A program made the position numbers and the translations under genes. Of a DNA stretch of 64,000 bases, positions 54,187 to 64,000 are shown piece after piece (the first letter of the stretch is position 1; every line of letters begins with the position of its first letter). The stretch spans positions 5,751,001 through 5,815,000 of the forward strand of contig NZ_CP108370.1 of the NCBI RefSeq assembly GCF_035953295.1. Direction: 5' to 3'. The DNA is from Streptomyces sp. NBC_01335 (GTDB taxonomy: Bacteria > Actinomycetota > Actinomycetes > Streptomycetales > Streptomycetaceae). The notes under the pieces are model-generated. The model had not been told where the DNA came from, ran no database searches, and saw only the letters and a program-made list of their open reading frames with translations.

Positions 54187-54539
54187 CCCGGGGGTGTGCC
54201 GAAAGTGGCGCCGTCCGCCCGGAGGCCGGATCGGACCACCGGCCGCGCCCTTCCGTGCCAGGTCGGCGGGGGGCCGCCGTGGCCGGTTCGCGTGTCGCGG
54301 CATTTCAACCGCACCGTATGCGGCATGGACCGCATGGTAGGCGGGACACCGGTTACGTCGCTCCGGGTTCATGCCGACGTAACACTCCCGGCGGCTTCGT
54401 CACTGCGGCGAAACACCGAGCGGCATCCGTGGAAATGGTGCTCCGCCAATCTCATGGCGCATAAGGCCCGCACCTTTTCCCAGTGGTCCCGCAGCCTTCC
54501 CCCGCACGCCGCGGCCGCTCCGACGACGAGGAGACGCCG
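54187..54539. other. Intergenic region upstream of amtB
   Basis: A 353-bp interval with no supported gene. It carries the GlnR-like sites listed at 54352-54414 and a CATAAG element near 54462 that could be a -10 region. Confidence 0.6.
54352..54414 (+). promoter_or_regulatory. GlnR box and inverted repeat upstream of amtB
   Basis: GTCAC-TGCGGC-GAAAC at 54399-54414 fits the Streptomyces GlnR half-site pattern gTnAC-n6-GaAAC. Upstream, GTTACGTCG (54352-54360) and CGACGTAAC (54375-54383) form an exact 9-bp inverted repeat and contain further GTnAC elements. GlnR activates amtB-glnK-glnD under nitrogen limitation (known). Confidence 0.7.
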
Positions 54540-56224
<1,685 letters not shown>

Positions 56225-56255
56225 CACCGACGCCCGTGGAACGGAAGGCAACTGG

Positions 56256-58706
56256 GTGACGAGTACCGAAGTGACCACCGAATCCGAAGACTCGGGACCC
56301 AGCGGCTACGCGGCGGCCCGGCTGCGCCTCCTCCAGCAGGAGACGCGGTCCGGGCCGCCGCGCCGTTCGGCCCTGGCCGGCCTCACCGACGACTGGCTGA
56401 ACGCCCTCTTCACCGCCGCCGCCGAACACGCGGGCGTACGCGGCGCCGCCCTCGTCGCGGTCGGCGGCTACGGCCGGGGCGAACTCTCCCCCCGCAGCGA
56501 CCTCGACCTCCTCCTGCTGCACGACGGCTCGGCCGACGCAGCGGCCGTCTCCGCCCTGGCGGACCGCATCTGGTACCCCGTCTGGGACCTGGGCCTCGCG
56601 CTCGACCACTCCGTACGCACTCCGGCGGAGGCCCGCAAGGCCGCCGCCGACGACCTCAAGGTCCACCTCGGCCTGCTGGACGCCCGCGTGATCGCCGGCG
56701 ACGTGGGCCTCGTCACCGCCCTGCGCACCCACGTCCTCGCCGACTGGCGCAACCAGGCGCCCAAGCGGCTGCCCGCCCTCCACGAGCTCTGCCAGGAACG
56801 GGCCGAACGCATGGGCGAGCTCCAGTTCCTCCTCGAACCCGACCTCAAGGAGGCCCGCGGCGGCCTCCGCGACGCCACCGCCCTGCGCGCCGTCGCCGCC
56901 TCCTGGGTGGCCGACGCCCCCCGCGAAGGGCTCGTCGAAGCCCGCCGCGTCCTCCTCGACACCCGCGACGCCCTGCACCTCGTGACCGGAAGGGCCACCG
57001 ACCGGCTCGCCCTCCAGGAACAGGACCAGGTCGCCGCCGCACTCGGCCTCCTCGACGCCGACGCCCTGCTCCGCCAGGTGTACGAGGCCGCCCGCACCGT
57101 CTCGTACGCCTCCGACGTCACCTGGCGCGAGGTCGACCGCGTCCTGCGCGCCCGCTCCATGCGCCCCCGGCTCCGCGCCATGCTCGGCGGCGCCAAACCC
57201 GCCCCCGAACGCACCCCGCTCGCCGAAGGGGTCGTCGAGGCCGACGGCGAAGTCGTCCTCGCCCGCTCCGCCCGCCCCGAGCGCGACCCCGTACTCACCC
57301 TGCGGGCGGCGGCCGCCGCCGCCGAGTCCGGGCTCCCGCTCTCCCGCCACCTCGTGCGCCACCTCGCCGGAGCGGCGGCGCCGCTCTCCGTGCCCTGGCC
57401 CCCCGAGGCCCGCGAGGAGCTGGTCACCCTGCTCGGCGCGGGCGAGGCGACCGTCGCGGTGTGGGAGGCCCTCGAAGCCGAGGGCATCGTCACCCGGCTG
57501 CTGCCCGACTGGGAACGGGTCCACTGCCGGCCCCAGCGCAACGCCGTCCACACCTGGACCGTCGACCGTCACCTCGTCGAGACGGCCGTCCGCGCCGCCT
57601 CCCTGACCCGCCGCGTCGGCCGCCCCGACCTGCTGCTGGTCGCCGCCCTGCTGCACGACATCGGCAAGGGCTGGCCCGGGGACCACTCCGTCGCCGGCGA
57701 GGTCATCGCCCGCGACATGGCCACCCGCATCGGCTTCGACAAGGCCGACGTCGCCGTCATCGCCACCCTCGTACGGCAGCACCTGCTGCTCATCGAGACC
57801 GCGACCCGCCGCGACCTCGACGACCCCGACACCGTCACCGCGGTCGCCGAGGCGGTCGGCTCCCTCTCCACCCTGGAGCTGCTCCACGCGCTCACCGAGG
57901 CCGACGCGCTGGCCACCGGACCGGCGGCCTGGAGCACTTGGCGCGCCTCCCTCGTCGACGACCTCGTCGGGCGGGTGGCCTCCGTACTGGCCGGAGAGGC
58001 ACCAGCCGACCCCGGCCCCGCCGTCCCCGACGCCGAACAGGAACGCCTCGCCGTCGAGGCGCTGCGCACCCGCGAACCCGTCCTCGCCCTGCACACCCAG
58101 CCCGAACCGCCCTCCGAGTCGGGCGAACCGGGCCCGGTCGGCGTCGAACTCCTCATCGCGCTGCCGGACCGGCCCGGTGTCCTGCCCGCCGTCGCGGGGG
58201 TGCTCGCCCTGCACCGCCTCACCGTCCGCGCCGCCGACCTGCGCGCCGTCGAGCTCCCCACCGAGCTGGGCGAGTCCGCCGACCTGCTGCTGCTCAGCTG
58301 GCGGGTGGCCGCCGAGTACGGTTCGCTGCCGCAGGCCTCCCGTCTCCGCGCCGACCTGCTGCGGGTGCTCGACGGTGCGCTCGACATCCAGGCCCGCCTC
58401 GCCGAACGGGAGTCCGCCTATCCCCGGCGGCGGGGCATCAAGGCCCCGCCGCCCCGGGTGACGGTCGCGTCGGCGGCTTCCCGGCAGGCCACGGTCATCG
58501 AGGTCCGCGCGCAGGACGCCCCGGGGCTGCTGCACCGGATCGGCCGGGCACTGGAGGACAGCGCGGTACGGGTGCGCTCGGCCCACGTCGCGACGCTCGG
58601 TGCCAACGCGGTGGACACCGTCTACGTCACGCGCACCGACGGGACGGTCCTCTCCGACGAGGAGGCCGCCACCGTGGCGAAGTCGCTGGAGACCGCACTG
58701 CGCTGA
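56256..58706 (+). CDS. glnD: PII nucleotidyltransferase GlnD
   Basis: An 816-residue enzyme that modifies GlnK (adenylylation in Streptomyces). Domains in order: nucleotidyltransferase GGYGRGELSPRSDLDLLLL at about residues 69-87, central helical region, HD hydrolase domain LLHDIGKGWPGDHS at about 467, and two C-terminal ACT domains (LLIALPDRPGVLPAVAGVL; EVRAQDAPGLLHRIGRAL) that sense glutamine. GTG 56256 has GGAAGGC upstream. Confidence 0.94.
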   Translation: MTSTEVTTESEDSGPSGYAAARLRLLQQETRSGPPRRSALAGLTDDWLNALFTAAAEHAGVRGAALVAVGGYGRGELSPRSDLDLLLLHDGSADAAAVSALADRIWYPVWDLGLALDHSVRTPAEARKAAADDLKVHLGLLDARVIAGDVGLVTALRTHVLADWRNQAPKRLPALHELCQERAERMGELQFLLEPDLKEARGGLRDATALRAVAASWVADAPREGLVEARRVLLDTRDALHLVTGRATDRLALQEQDQVAAALGLLDADALLRQVYEAARTVSYASDVTWREVDRVLRARSMRPRLRAMLGGAKPAPERTPLAEGVVEADGEVVLARSARPERDPVLTLRAAAAAAESGLPLSRHLVRHLAGAAAPLSVPWPPEAREELVTLLGAGEATVAVWEALEAEGIVTRLLPDWERVHCRPQRNAVHTWTVDRHLVETAVRAASLTRRVGRPDLLLVAALLHDIGKGWPGDHSVAGEVIARDMATRIGFDKADVAVIATLVRQHLLLIETATRRDLDDPDTVTAVAEAVGSLSTLELLHALTEADALATGPAAWSTWRASLVDDLVGRVASVLAGEAPADPGPAVPDAEQERLAVEALRTREPVLALHTQPEPPSESGEPGPVGVELLIALPDRPGVLPAVAGVLALHRLTVRAADLRAVELPTELGESADLLLLSWRVAAEYGSLPQASRLRADLLRVLDGALDIQARLAERESAYPRRRGIKAPPPRVTVASAASRQATVIEVRAQDAPGLLHRIGRALEDSAVRVRSAHVATLGANAVDTVYVTRTDGTVLSDEEAATVAKSLETALR

Positions 58707-58755
58707 GCGACGGGCGGGCGGGTGGGGGAGAGCCTGCGTCCTTCACCCGCCCGTC

Positions 58756-58816
58756 GGCCCGCGTCCCCCGCCCGCCACCGGCCCGCGTCCCCCGCCACCG
58801 GCCCGCGTCCCCCGCC
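58756..58816. repeat. 17-bp repeat, three copies, upstream of ffh
   Basis: GGCCCGCGTCCCCCGCC occurs at 58756, 58780 and 58800 in the glnD-ffh gap, with spacing 24 and 20 bp. Confidence 0.85.
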
Positions 58817-58927
58817 GCCGGCCCCTGCTCCGTACCGATCGCCACCGGCGAGGACGGCCGCTCGTCCGGGCCGGATACTCTAGGAGGCGACCTGCCACGC
58901 CCCCGACCCTGAGGACCGACGAGCGCC

Positions 58928-60484
58928 GTGTTCGATACTCTCTCCGACCGCCTTGCCGCGACTTTCAAGAACCTCCGGGGCAAGGGCCGCTTGTCCGAGG
59001 CGGACATCGACGCCACGGCTCGCGAGATCCGTATCGCCCTGCTCGAAGCGGACGTCGCGCTTCCGGTGGTCCGTGCCTTCATCGCCAACGTCAAGGAGCG
59101 GGCGCGCGGCGCCGAGGTCTCCGGCGCGCTGAACCCGGCCCAGCAGGTCGTCAAGATCGTCAACGAGGAGCTCGTCTCCATCCTCGGCGGGGAGACCCGG
59201 CGGCTGCGGTTCGCGAAGAACCCGCCCACCGTGATCATGCTCGCGGGCCTCCAGGGTGCCGGTAAGACCACCCTCGCCGGAAAGCTCGGCCTCTGGCTCA
59301 AGGGGCAGGGACACTCCCCCCTCCTCGTCGCCTGTGACCTCCAGCGCCCCAACGCCGTCAACCAGCTGAGCGTCGTCGCCGAGCGCGCGGGCGTCGCCGT
59401 GTACGCGCCGGAGCCGGGCAACGGCGTCGGCGACCCGGTGCAGGTGGCGAAGGACTCCATCGAGTTCGCCAAGAACAAGGTCCACGACATCGTCATCGTC
59501 GACACCGCGGGCCGCCTCGGTATCGACCAGGAGCTGATGCGCCAGGCCGCGGACATCCGCGACGCAGTCAGCCCGGACGAGATCCTCTTCGTCGTCGACG
59601 CCATGATCGGCCAGGACGCGGTCAACACCGCCGAGGCCTTCCGCGACGGCGTCGGCTTCGACGGCGTGGTGCTCTCCAAGCTCGACGGCGACGCCCGCGG
59701 TGGTGCCGCCCTGTCGATCGCCCACGTCACGGGCAAGCAGATCATGTTCGCGTCCAACGGCGAGAAGCTCGACGAGTTCGACGCCTTCCACCCGGACCGC
59801 ATGGCCTCCCGCATCCTCGACATGGGTGACCTGCTCACCCTCATCGAGCAGGCGGAGAAGACGTTCAGCCAGGAAGAGGCCGCCAAGATGGCCTCCAAGC
59901 TGGCGTCGAGCAAGGGCAAGGACTTCACGCTCGACGACTTCCTGGCGCAGATGGAGCAGGTCCGCAAGATGGGCTCCATCTCCAAGCTGCTCGGCATGCT
60001 GCCCGGCATGGGGCAGATCAAGGACCAGATCGCCAACATCGACGAGCGCGACGTCGACCGCACCGCCGCGATCATCAAGTCGATGACGCCCAAGGAGCGC
60101 GCCGAGCCGACCATCATCAACGGCTCGCGCCGGGCCCGTATCGCCAAGGGCTCGGGCGTCGAGGTCTCCGCGGTGAAGAACCTCGTGGAACGCTTCTTCG
60201 AGGCCCGCAAGATGATGTCGCGGATGGCCCAGGGCGGCGGCATGCCCGGCATGCCTGGGATGCCCGGCATGGGGGGCGGCCCCGGTCGGCAGAAGAAGCA
60301 GATCAAGCAGGCCAAGGGCAAGCGCAAGAGCGGCAACCCGATGAAGCGCAAGGCCGAGGAGCAGGCCGCCGCGGAGCGCCGCGAGCAGGCGGCCGCCCAG
60401 GGCAACGCCTTCGGCGTGCCGGACCAGGGTGCGCCGGGCAAGGACTTCGAGCTGCCGGACGAGTTCAAGAAGTTCATGGGCTGA
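58928..60484 (+). CDS. ffh: Signal recognition particle protein Ffh
   Basis: A 518-residue SRP54 GTPase from GTG. The N domain is at 1-95, the G domain has GLQGAGKTTLAGKLG, DTAGRLGIDQEL and SKLDGDARGGAALS, and the methionine-rich M domain (KMGSISKLLGMLPGMGQIKDQ) binds 4.5S/SRP RNA and signal sequences. The C-terminus carries a GMPGMPGMPGMGGG stretch and a basic tail. Confidence 0.97.
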   Translation: MFDTLSDRLAATFKNLRGKGRLSEADIDATAREIRIALLEADVALPVVRAFIANVKERARGAEVSGALNPAQQVVKIVNEELVSILGGETRRLRFAKNPPTVIMLAGLQGAGKTTLAGKLGLWLKGQGHSPLLVACDLQRPNAVNQLSVVAERAGVAVYAPEPGNGVGDPVQVAKDSIEFAKNKVHDIVIVDTAGRLGIDQELMRQAADIRDAVSPDEILFVVDAMIGQDAVNTAEAFRDGVGFDGVVLSKLDGDARGGAALSIAHVTGKQIMFASNGEKLDEFDAFHPDRMASRILDMGDLLTLIEQAEKTFSQEEAAKMASKLASSKGKDFTLDDFLAQMEQVRKMGSISKLLGMLPGMGQIKDQIANIDERDVDRTAAIIKSMTPKERAEPTIINGSRRARIAKGSGVEVSAVKNLVERFFEARKMMSRMAQGGGMPGMPGMPGMGGGPGRQKKQIKQAKGKRKSGNPMKRKAEEQAAAERREQAAAQGNAFGVPDQGAPGKDFELPDEFKKFMG

Positions 60485-60529
60485 CCGCTGCGGGACGCCT
60501 GTTTTCCAGGCATCGGCAGTACGTGAGGA

Positions 60530-60558
60530 GGGGCGCGCACCACGACGGTGCGCGCCCC
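60530..60558 (+). terminator. Terminator after ffh
   Basis: GGGGCGCGCACC and its complement form a perfect 12-bp stem around ACGAC. A second perfect 12-bp hairpin (GTACGGGCACCC, 60574-60600) follows at once. Confidence 0.8.
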
Positions 60559-60778
60559 TTCGGCGTGTGCGGCGTACGGGCACCCTCGGGGTGCCCGTAC
60601 GGGCCCCTTCAGGCGGGCTGTGTACGGGGCGCCTTCGGCCAGCCGCGTACGGCCCGCGTGCGGGCCCCTTCGGTGTGCCGCGTACGGCCCATGGAGTGGA
60701 CTCTCCGGGAGCTTCGGCGCACGTTCTCCCCTAATGTCGCGAATGTCGCCACTCACGGTCGTCGGCAGAGGAGAGCGT

Positions 60779-62707
60779 GTGACAGCCCCCGTACCTCCCC
60801 GCGATCGCCCCGACCAGCCCTGGCGCTCCGAGGGAGCGCCCCCGCCCGCGCCGCAGCGGCGGAAGATGCCGGGCGGCTGGGGACGGCTGCTGCTCACCGC
60901 GCTGATCGTCTACCTCCTCGCCAACCTGGTGCTCTCCTTCTTCAACGGCGACGACGAGCCGACCATCGCGTACACCGAGTTCACCAAGCAGGTCGGCGCC
61001 GGGAACGTCTCCAAGATCTACTCCAAGGGCGACGCCATCCAGGGCGAGCTGAAGAAGAAGGCGAAGGTCCCCGGCGAGGACACCGAGTACACCAAGTTCA
61101 CCACCCAGCGGCCGGCCTTCGCCGACGACAACCTCTGGGACGAACTCGTCGACGACGACGTCACCGTCACCGCCGAGCCGGTCGTCCAGCAGCGGAGCTT
61201 CCTCGCCAACCTGCTGATCTCGCTCGCGCCGATGCTGCTTCTCGTCCTGCTCTGGGTGTTCATCGCCCGGCGGATGTCGCGCGCCGGCCCCGGCGGCGGC
61301 ATGGGCGGCTTCGGGCGCAAGGCGCCGCCCAAACCGGTCGCCCTGGAGAGCGGCACCCGCACCACCTTCGCCGACGTGGCCGGCATCGACGAGGTGGAGG
61401 GTGAGCTCAACGACGTTGTCGACTTCCTGAAGAACCCGGACGCCTACCGGAAGATGGGCGCCCGCATGCCCGGCGGGGTCCTCCTCGCCGGACCGCCCGG
61501 CACCGGCAAGACACTGCTGGCGCGCGCCGTCGCGGGGGAGGCCGGGGTGCCGTTCTTCTCCGCGTCCGCCTCCGAGTTCATCGAGATGATCGTCGGCGTG
61601 GGTGCCGGCCGGGTGCGCGAACTCTTCGCCGAGGCCCGCAAGGTCGCGCCCGCCATCGTCTTCATCGACGAGATCGACACCATCGGCCGCGTCCGGGGCG
61701 GCGGCGCCGGCATGGGCGGCCACGACGAACGCGAGCAGACCCTCAACCAGATCCTCACCGAGATGGACGGCTTCTCCGGCTCGGAGGGTGTGGTCGTGCT
61801 GGCCGCGACCAACCGGGCCGACGTCCTCGACCCCGCCCTCACCCGGCCCGGCAGGTTCGACCGCATCGTGCAGGTCAGCCCGCCGGACCGGGGCGGCCGC
61901 GAGGCCATCCTGAGGATCCACACCCGGCAGATCCCGCTCGCCGACGACGTCGACCTGTCCCGGGTGGCCCGCTCCACCCCCGGCATGACCGGCGCCGATC
62001 TCGCCAACCTCGCCAACGAGGCGGCGCTGCTCGCCGTCAAGCGCAAGGGCTCCGAAGTGGAGCAGACGGACCTCTCGCAGGCCCTGGAGAAGGTCCAGCT
62101 CGGCGCCGAGCGCCCGCTGGTCATGCCGGAGGAGGAGCGCCGCAGGACCGCGTACCACGAGAGCGGCCACGCCCTGCTCGGCATGCTCCAGCCCGGCGCC
62201 GACCCGGTGCGCAAGGTCACCATCGTGCCGCGCGGCCGGGCCCTGGGCGTGACGCTCTCCACCCCGGACGCCGACAAGTACGCGTACACCGAGGACTACC
62301 TGCGCGGCCGGATCATCGGCGCCCTCGGCGGCATGGCCGCGGAGCACGTGGTCTACGACGTGATCACCACGGGCGCCGAGAGCGACCTGGAACAGGTCAC
62401 CAGCCTGGCGCGGGGCATGGTCGGACGCTGGGGGATGAGCCATCGGGTCGGCCGTCTCACGGCCATCCCGGCCGACGCCCAGCAGGCGTACGGGCTGTCG
62501 GCGGCGCCCGCCACGCTGGACGCGATCGACGAGGAGATGCGGCGCATCGTCGACGAGTGCTACGAGGACGCCTGCCGGCTGCTGCGGGAGAACCGCGACC
62601 GGCTCGACTCGCTCGCCGAGGCGCTGCTGGCGAACGAGACGCTGGAGGAGGCGGAGGCGTACCGCGCGGCGGGGATCACCCGGCTGGAGAAGCCGCCTCC
62701 GGCGTGA
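60779..62707 (+). CDS. ftsH: ATP-dependent zinc metalloprotease FtsH
   Basis: A 642-residue membrane AAA protease from GTG 60779 with GAGGAG upstream. A proline-rich N-terminus precedes TM1 ([19 protein letters not shown]); an extracytoplasmic domain leads to TM2 ([23 protein letters not shown]). The AAA module has [15 protein letters not shown] and an SRH region ([19 protein letters not shown]), and the protease has zinc motif HESGH. It degrades membrane and some cytosolic proteins. Streptomyces has another FtsH elsewhere, so this is probably a paralogue. Confidence 0.93.
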   Translation: MTAPVPPRDRPDQPWRSEGAPPPAPQRRKMPGGWGRLLLTALIVYLLANLVLSFFNGDDEPTIAYTEFTKQVGAGNVSKIYSKGDAIQGELKKKAKVPGEDTEYTKFTTQRPAFADDNLWDELVDDDVTVTAEPVVQQRSFLANLLISLAPMLLLVLLWVFIARRMSRAGPGGGMGGFGRKAPPKPVALESGTRTTFADVAGIDEVEGELNDVVDFLKNPDAYRKMGARMPGGVLLAGPPGTGKTLLARAVAGEAGVPFFSASASEFIEMIVGVGAGRVRELFAEARKVAPAIVFIDEIDTIGRVRGGGAGMGGHDEREQTLNQILTEMDGFSGSEGVVVLAATNRADVLDPALTRPGRFDRIVQVSPPDRGGREAILRIHTRQIPLADDVDLSRVARSTPGMTGADLANLANEAALLAVKRKGSEVEQTDLSQALEKVQLGAERPLVMPEEERRRTAYHESGHALLGMLQPGADPVRKVTIVPRGRALGVTLSTPDADKYAYTEDYLRGRIIGALGGMAAEHVVYDVITTGAESDLEQVTSLARGMVGRWGMSHRVGRLTAIPADAQQAYGLSAAPATLDAIDEEMRRIVDECYEDACRLLRENRDRLDSLAEALLANETLEEAEAYRAAGITRLEKPPPA

Positions 62708-62735
62708 GGGACCGCCCCGTCCGTCCCGCGCAGGA

Positions 62736-62775
62736 GCGTGCGAGGGGCGGACCGGGCGGTCCGTCCCTCGCACGC
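62736..62775. terminator. Bidirectional terminator ftsH / methyltransferase gene
   Basis: An 18-bp stem (GCGTGCGAGGGGCGGACC with its complement, one G-U) around GGGC lies between convergent genes. Confidence 0.87.
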
Positions 62776-62793
62776 CCCATGCCGGAGGGGATC

Positions 62794-63675
62794 TCAGCAG
62801 ACGCAGACCAGATAGCGGAAGACGTTCGGCATCCAGACCGTGCCGTCGGACCGCCGGTGCGGATGGAGCGCCTCGGCGACCTCCTTGGCGACCTGTCCGC
62901 AGTCCGTGGCCGCCACCGCGGCGTCGAAGAGCCCCGTCGAAAGCAGCCCGCGGACCGCGCTGTCCAGGTCCGCGTAGCCGAACGGGCAGGACACCCGGCC
63001 CGAGCCGTCCGGTTTCAGCCCCGCCCGGGAGGCGACCTCCTCCAGATCGTCCCGCCGTGCCGGGCGCCGCGCGCCGGAGCGCGCGCCGCCGGACGGGTTC
63101 GCGAGCCGGTCCGCGACCTCCAGCACCGCCGCCGTGGCGCACCGCTCGGGCGGCCCCCAGCCCGTCAGCACCACGGTCGCGCCCCGGGCCGCCAGCGGAA
63201 CGGCGGACTCCAGCGCGGGGGTGAGCTCCTCCCCGTCGCCCGCCGTCAGGCCGATCGGGTCGAAGGCGGTGAGCAGGTTGTACGGTGCCCCGTCCGCGGG
63301 CGCCGCCGCCGGGAGGCCGCCGACCAGGCGCGCCGGTGCGCCCGCGGACGAGGCACCCGGCCCGGCTCTTCCGCCCGGCCCCGCCATGCCCGGGGGCAGC
63401 AGCCGTTCCCGGGCCAGGGCGAGCCGGTCGTGGTCGGTGTCCACCCCGGTGACCCGGGCTCCGCGGGCCGCCGCGATCAGCAGGGCGAGCCCGGAACCGC
63501 AGCCCAGGGAGAGCATGCGTGTACCGGCTCCGACTTCGAGCCGTTCGTAGACCGCTTCGTACAGCGGTGACAGCATCCGCTCCTGGATCTCTGCCCAGTC
63601 GCGGGCACGGGTACCGGTGTCCACCGGAGCGGGGGTGTCCGCGTACCTGTGGTTCCGGACGAGCGTTGGTGTCAT
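62794..63675 (-). CDS. SAM-dependent methyltransferase
   Basis: A 293-residue class I methyltransferase from ATG 63675 (MTPTLVRNHRYADTP). Motif I is MLSLGCGSGLALLIAAARGARVTGVDTD at about residues 53-80; later ATVVLTGWGPPERCATAAVLEVADRL and RYLVCVC at the extreme C-terminus are visible. It carries long Ala/Gly-rich stretches. Substrate unknown. GGGG lies seven bases before the start. Confidence 0.87.
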   Translation of the reverse strand: MTPTLVRNHRYADTPAPVDTGTRARDWAEIQERMLSPLYEAVYERLEVGAGTRMLSLGCGSGLALLIAAARGARVTGVDTDHDRLALARERLLPPGMAGPGGRAGPGASSAGAPARLVGGLPAAAPADGAPYNLLTAFDPIGLTAGDGEELTPALESAVPLAARGATVVLTGWGPPERCATAAVLEVADRLANPSGGARSGARRPARRDDLEEVASRAGLKPDGSGRVSCPFGYADLDSAVRGLLSTGLFDAAVAATDCGQVAKEVAEALHPHRRSDGTVWMPNVFRYLVCVC

Positions 63676-64000
63676 GGATGTACCCCAATCGCCAAGAGGG
63701 TTCGGTCGTGCCCGAATGGGCGCCCCCGCGTGCGGGCGTCCGCATCCCCGTATGTCAGGGAACTGCGCATCAGCCGCCGCGTCCAGGGGGCGCAGGGTCA
63801 TTCATTGCGCGCCCCGGTCGTGCGCCCTGAGGGGGCTGGGGTGCGCCGCACCGCCGACTCTCGCCGTTGGGAAGGCGGTACCGACTCGCTTCGCGGACCC
63901 TGCGGTCCGCCGGGTGGCGCCCGGGTCCGGTGGTCCGCGGTGGGCGGCGGCCATCCGGAACGCGAGCCTCCCGTTCCTTCCGCCCAGTCTCACCCGACAC
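63676..64000. other. Right-edge intergenic region
   Basis: About 325 bp upstream of the methyltransferase gene to the window end. Short open frames on both strands have no supported start or recognisable product, so nothing is called; part of a gene beyond the edge cannot be excluded. Confidence 0.5.

Noticed and set aside
63770..64000. A minus-strand gene entering from the right edge
   Set aside because: The frame is an Arg/Pro-rich chain without motif or supported start and lies in what looks like intergenic DNA.

Overview
The window is chromosomal DNA from a Streptomyces or very close actinomycete. Base composition is very GC-rich, coding frames have G or C at almost every third position, and GTG starts are frequent (TTG and CTG also occur). 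The gene order matches my recollection of the Streptomyces coelicolor core segment running from accB/accE through the cvn2 and cvn1 conservons, gltX, ndgR-leuCD, hupS, recG, rnc, smc, ftsY, nsdA and amtB-glnK-glnD to ffh. That synteny is recalled, not computed.

Layout. 1-933: 3' end of an acyl-CoA carboxylase beta subunit and its small epsilon subunit. 1313-12112 (minus): two complete conservons (cvnA-B-C-D) in tandem, with almost identical cvnD genes. 12694-16166: a 54-residue protein of unknown function, a fumarylacetoacetate-hydrolase-family enzyme, gltX and a HAD phosphatase. 16252-16758: five tRNA genes (Gln, Glu, Glu, Gln, Glu) containing a duplicated Gln-Glu pair. 16999-19927: ndgR divergent from leuCD. 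20031-25283: a small conserved protein, hupS, a second small protein, cofC (with a damaged or unusual 5' end), an acyltransferase, gpsA and ddl. 25341-30552: DUF3515 lipoprotein, Lrp-type ligand-binding protein, thiL, thiD, rpmB and a FakA-like DAK2 protein. 30668-38370: recG, rsmD, coaD, a DivIVA-like coiled-coil protein, a YceD/DUF177 protein, rpmF, rnc and mutM.

38473-43137 is the accessory-looking part. It holds a secreted lamin-tail-domain protein, an IS110-family insertion sequence (about 40639-42174) and a CAP-domain secreted protein, all on the minus strand. Core genes resume at 43304: acyP, a small coiled-coil protein, smc, a GlcP-like sugar permease, ftsY, a primase/polymerase-like protein, nsdA, the nitrogen operon amtB-glnK-glnD (preceded by a GlnR-like box), ffh, an FtsH-type protease and a methyltransferase.

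Functional links: the conservons are expected to act as membrane-associated G-protein-like signalling complexes. NdgR is expected to control leuCD across the shared divergent promoter region. AmtB, GlnK and GlnD form the ammonium-sensing relay. FtsY and Ffh are the two SRP GTPases. Convergent gene pairs are separated by long near-perfect GC-rich hairpins with little or no U-tract.

The least explained items are the near-identity of the two cvnD genes, the operator-like repeats and unknown small protein upstream of cvn1, the IS110 end with a possible bridge RNA, the broken cofC start, and several uncharacterised palindromes upstream of smc and thiL.
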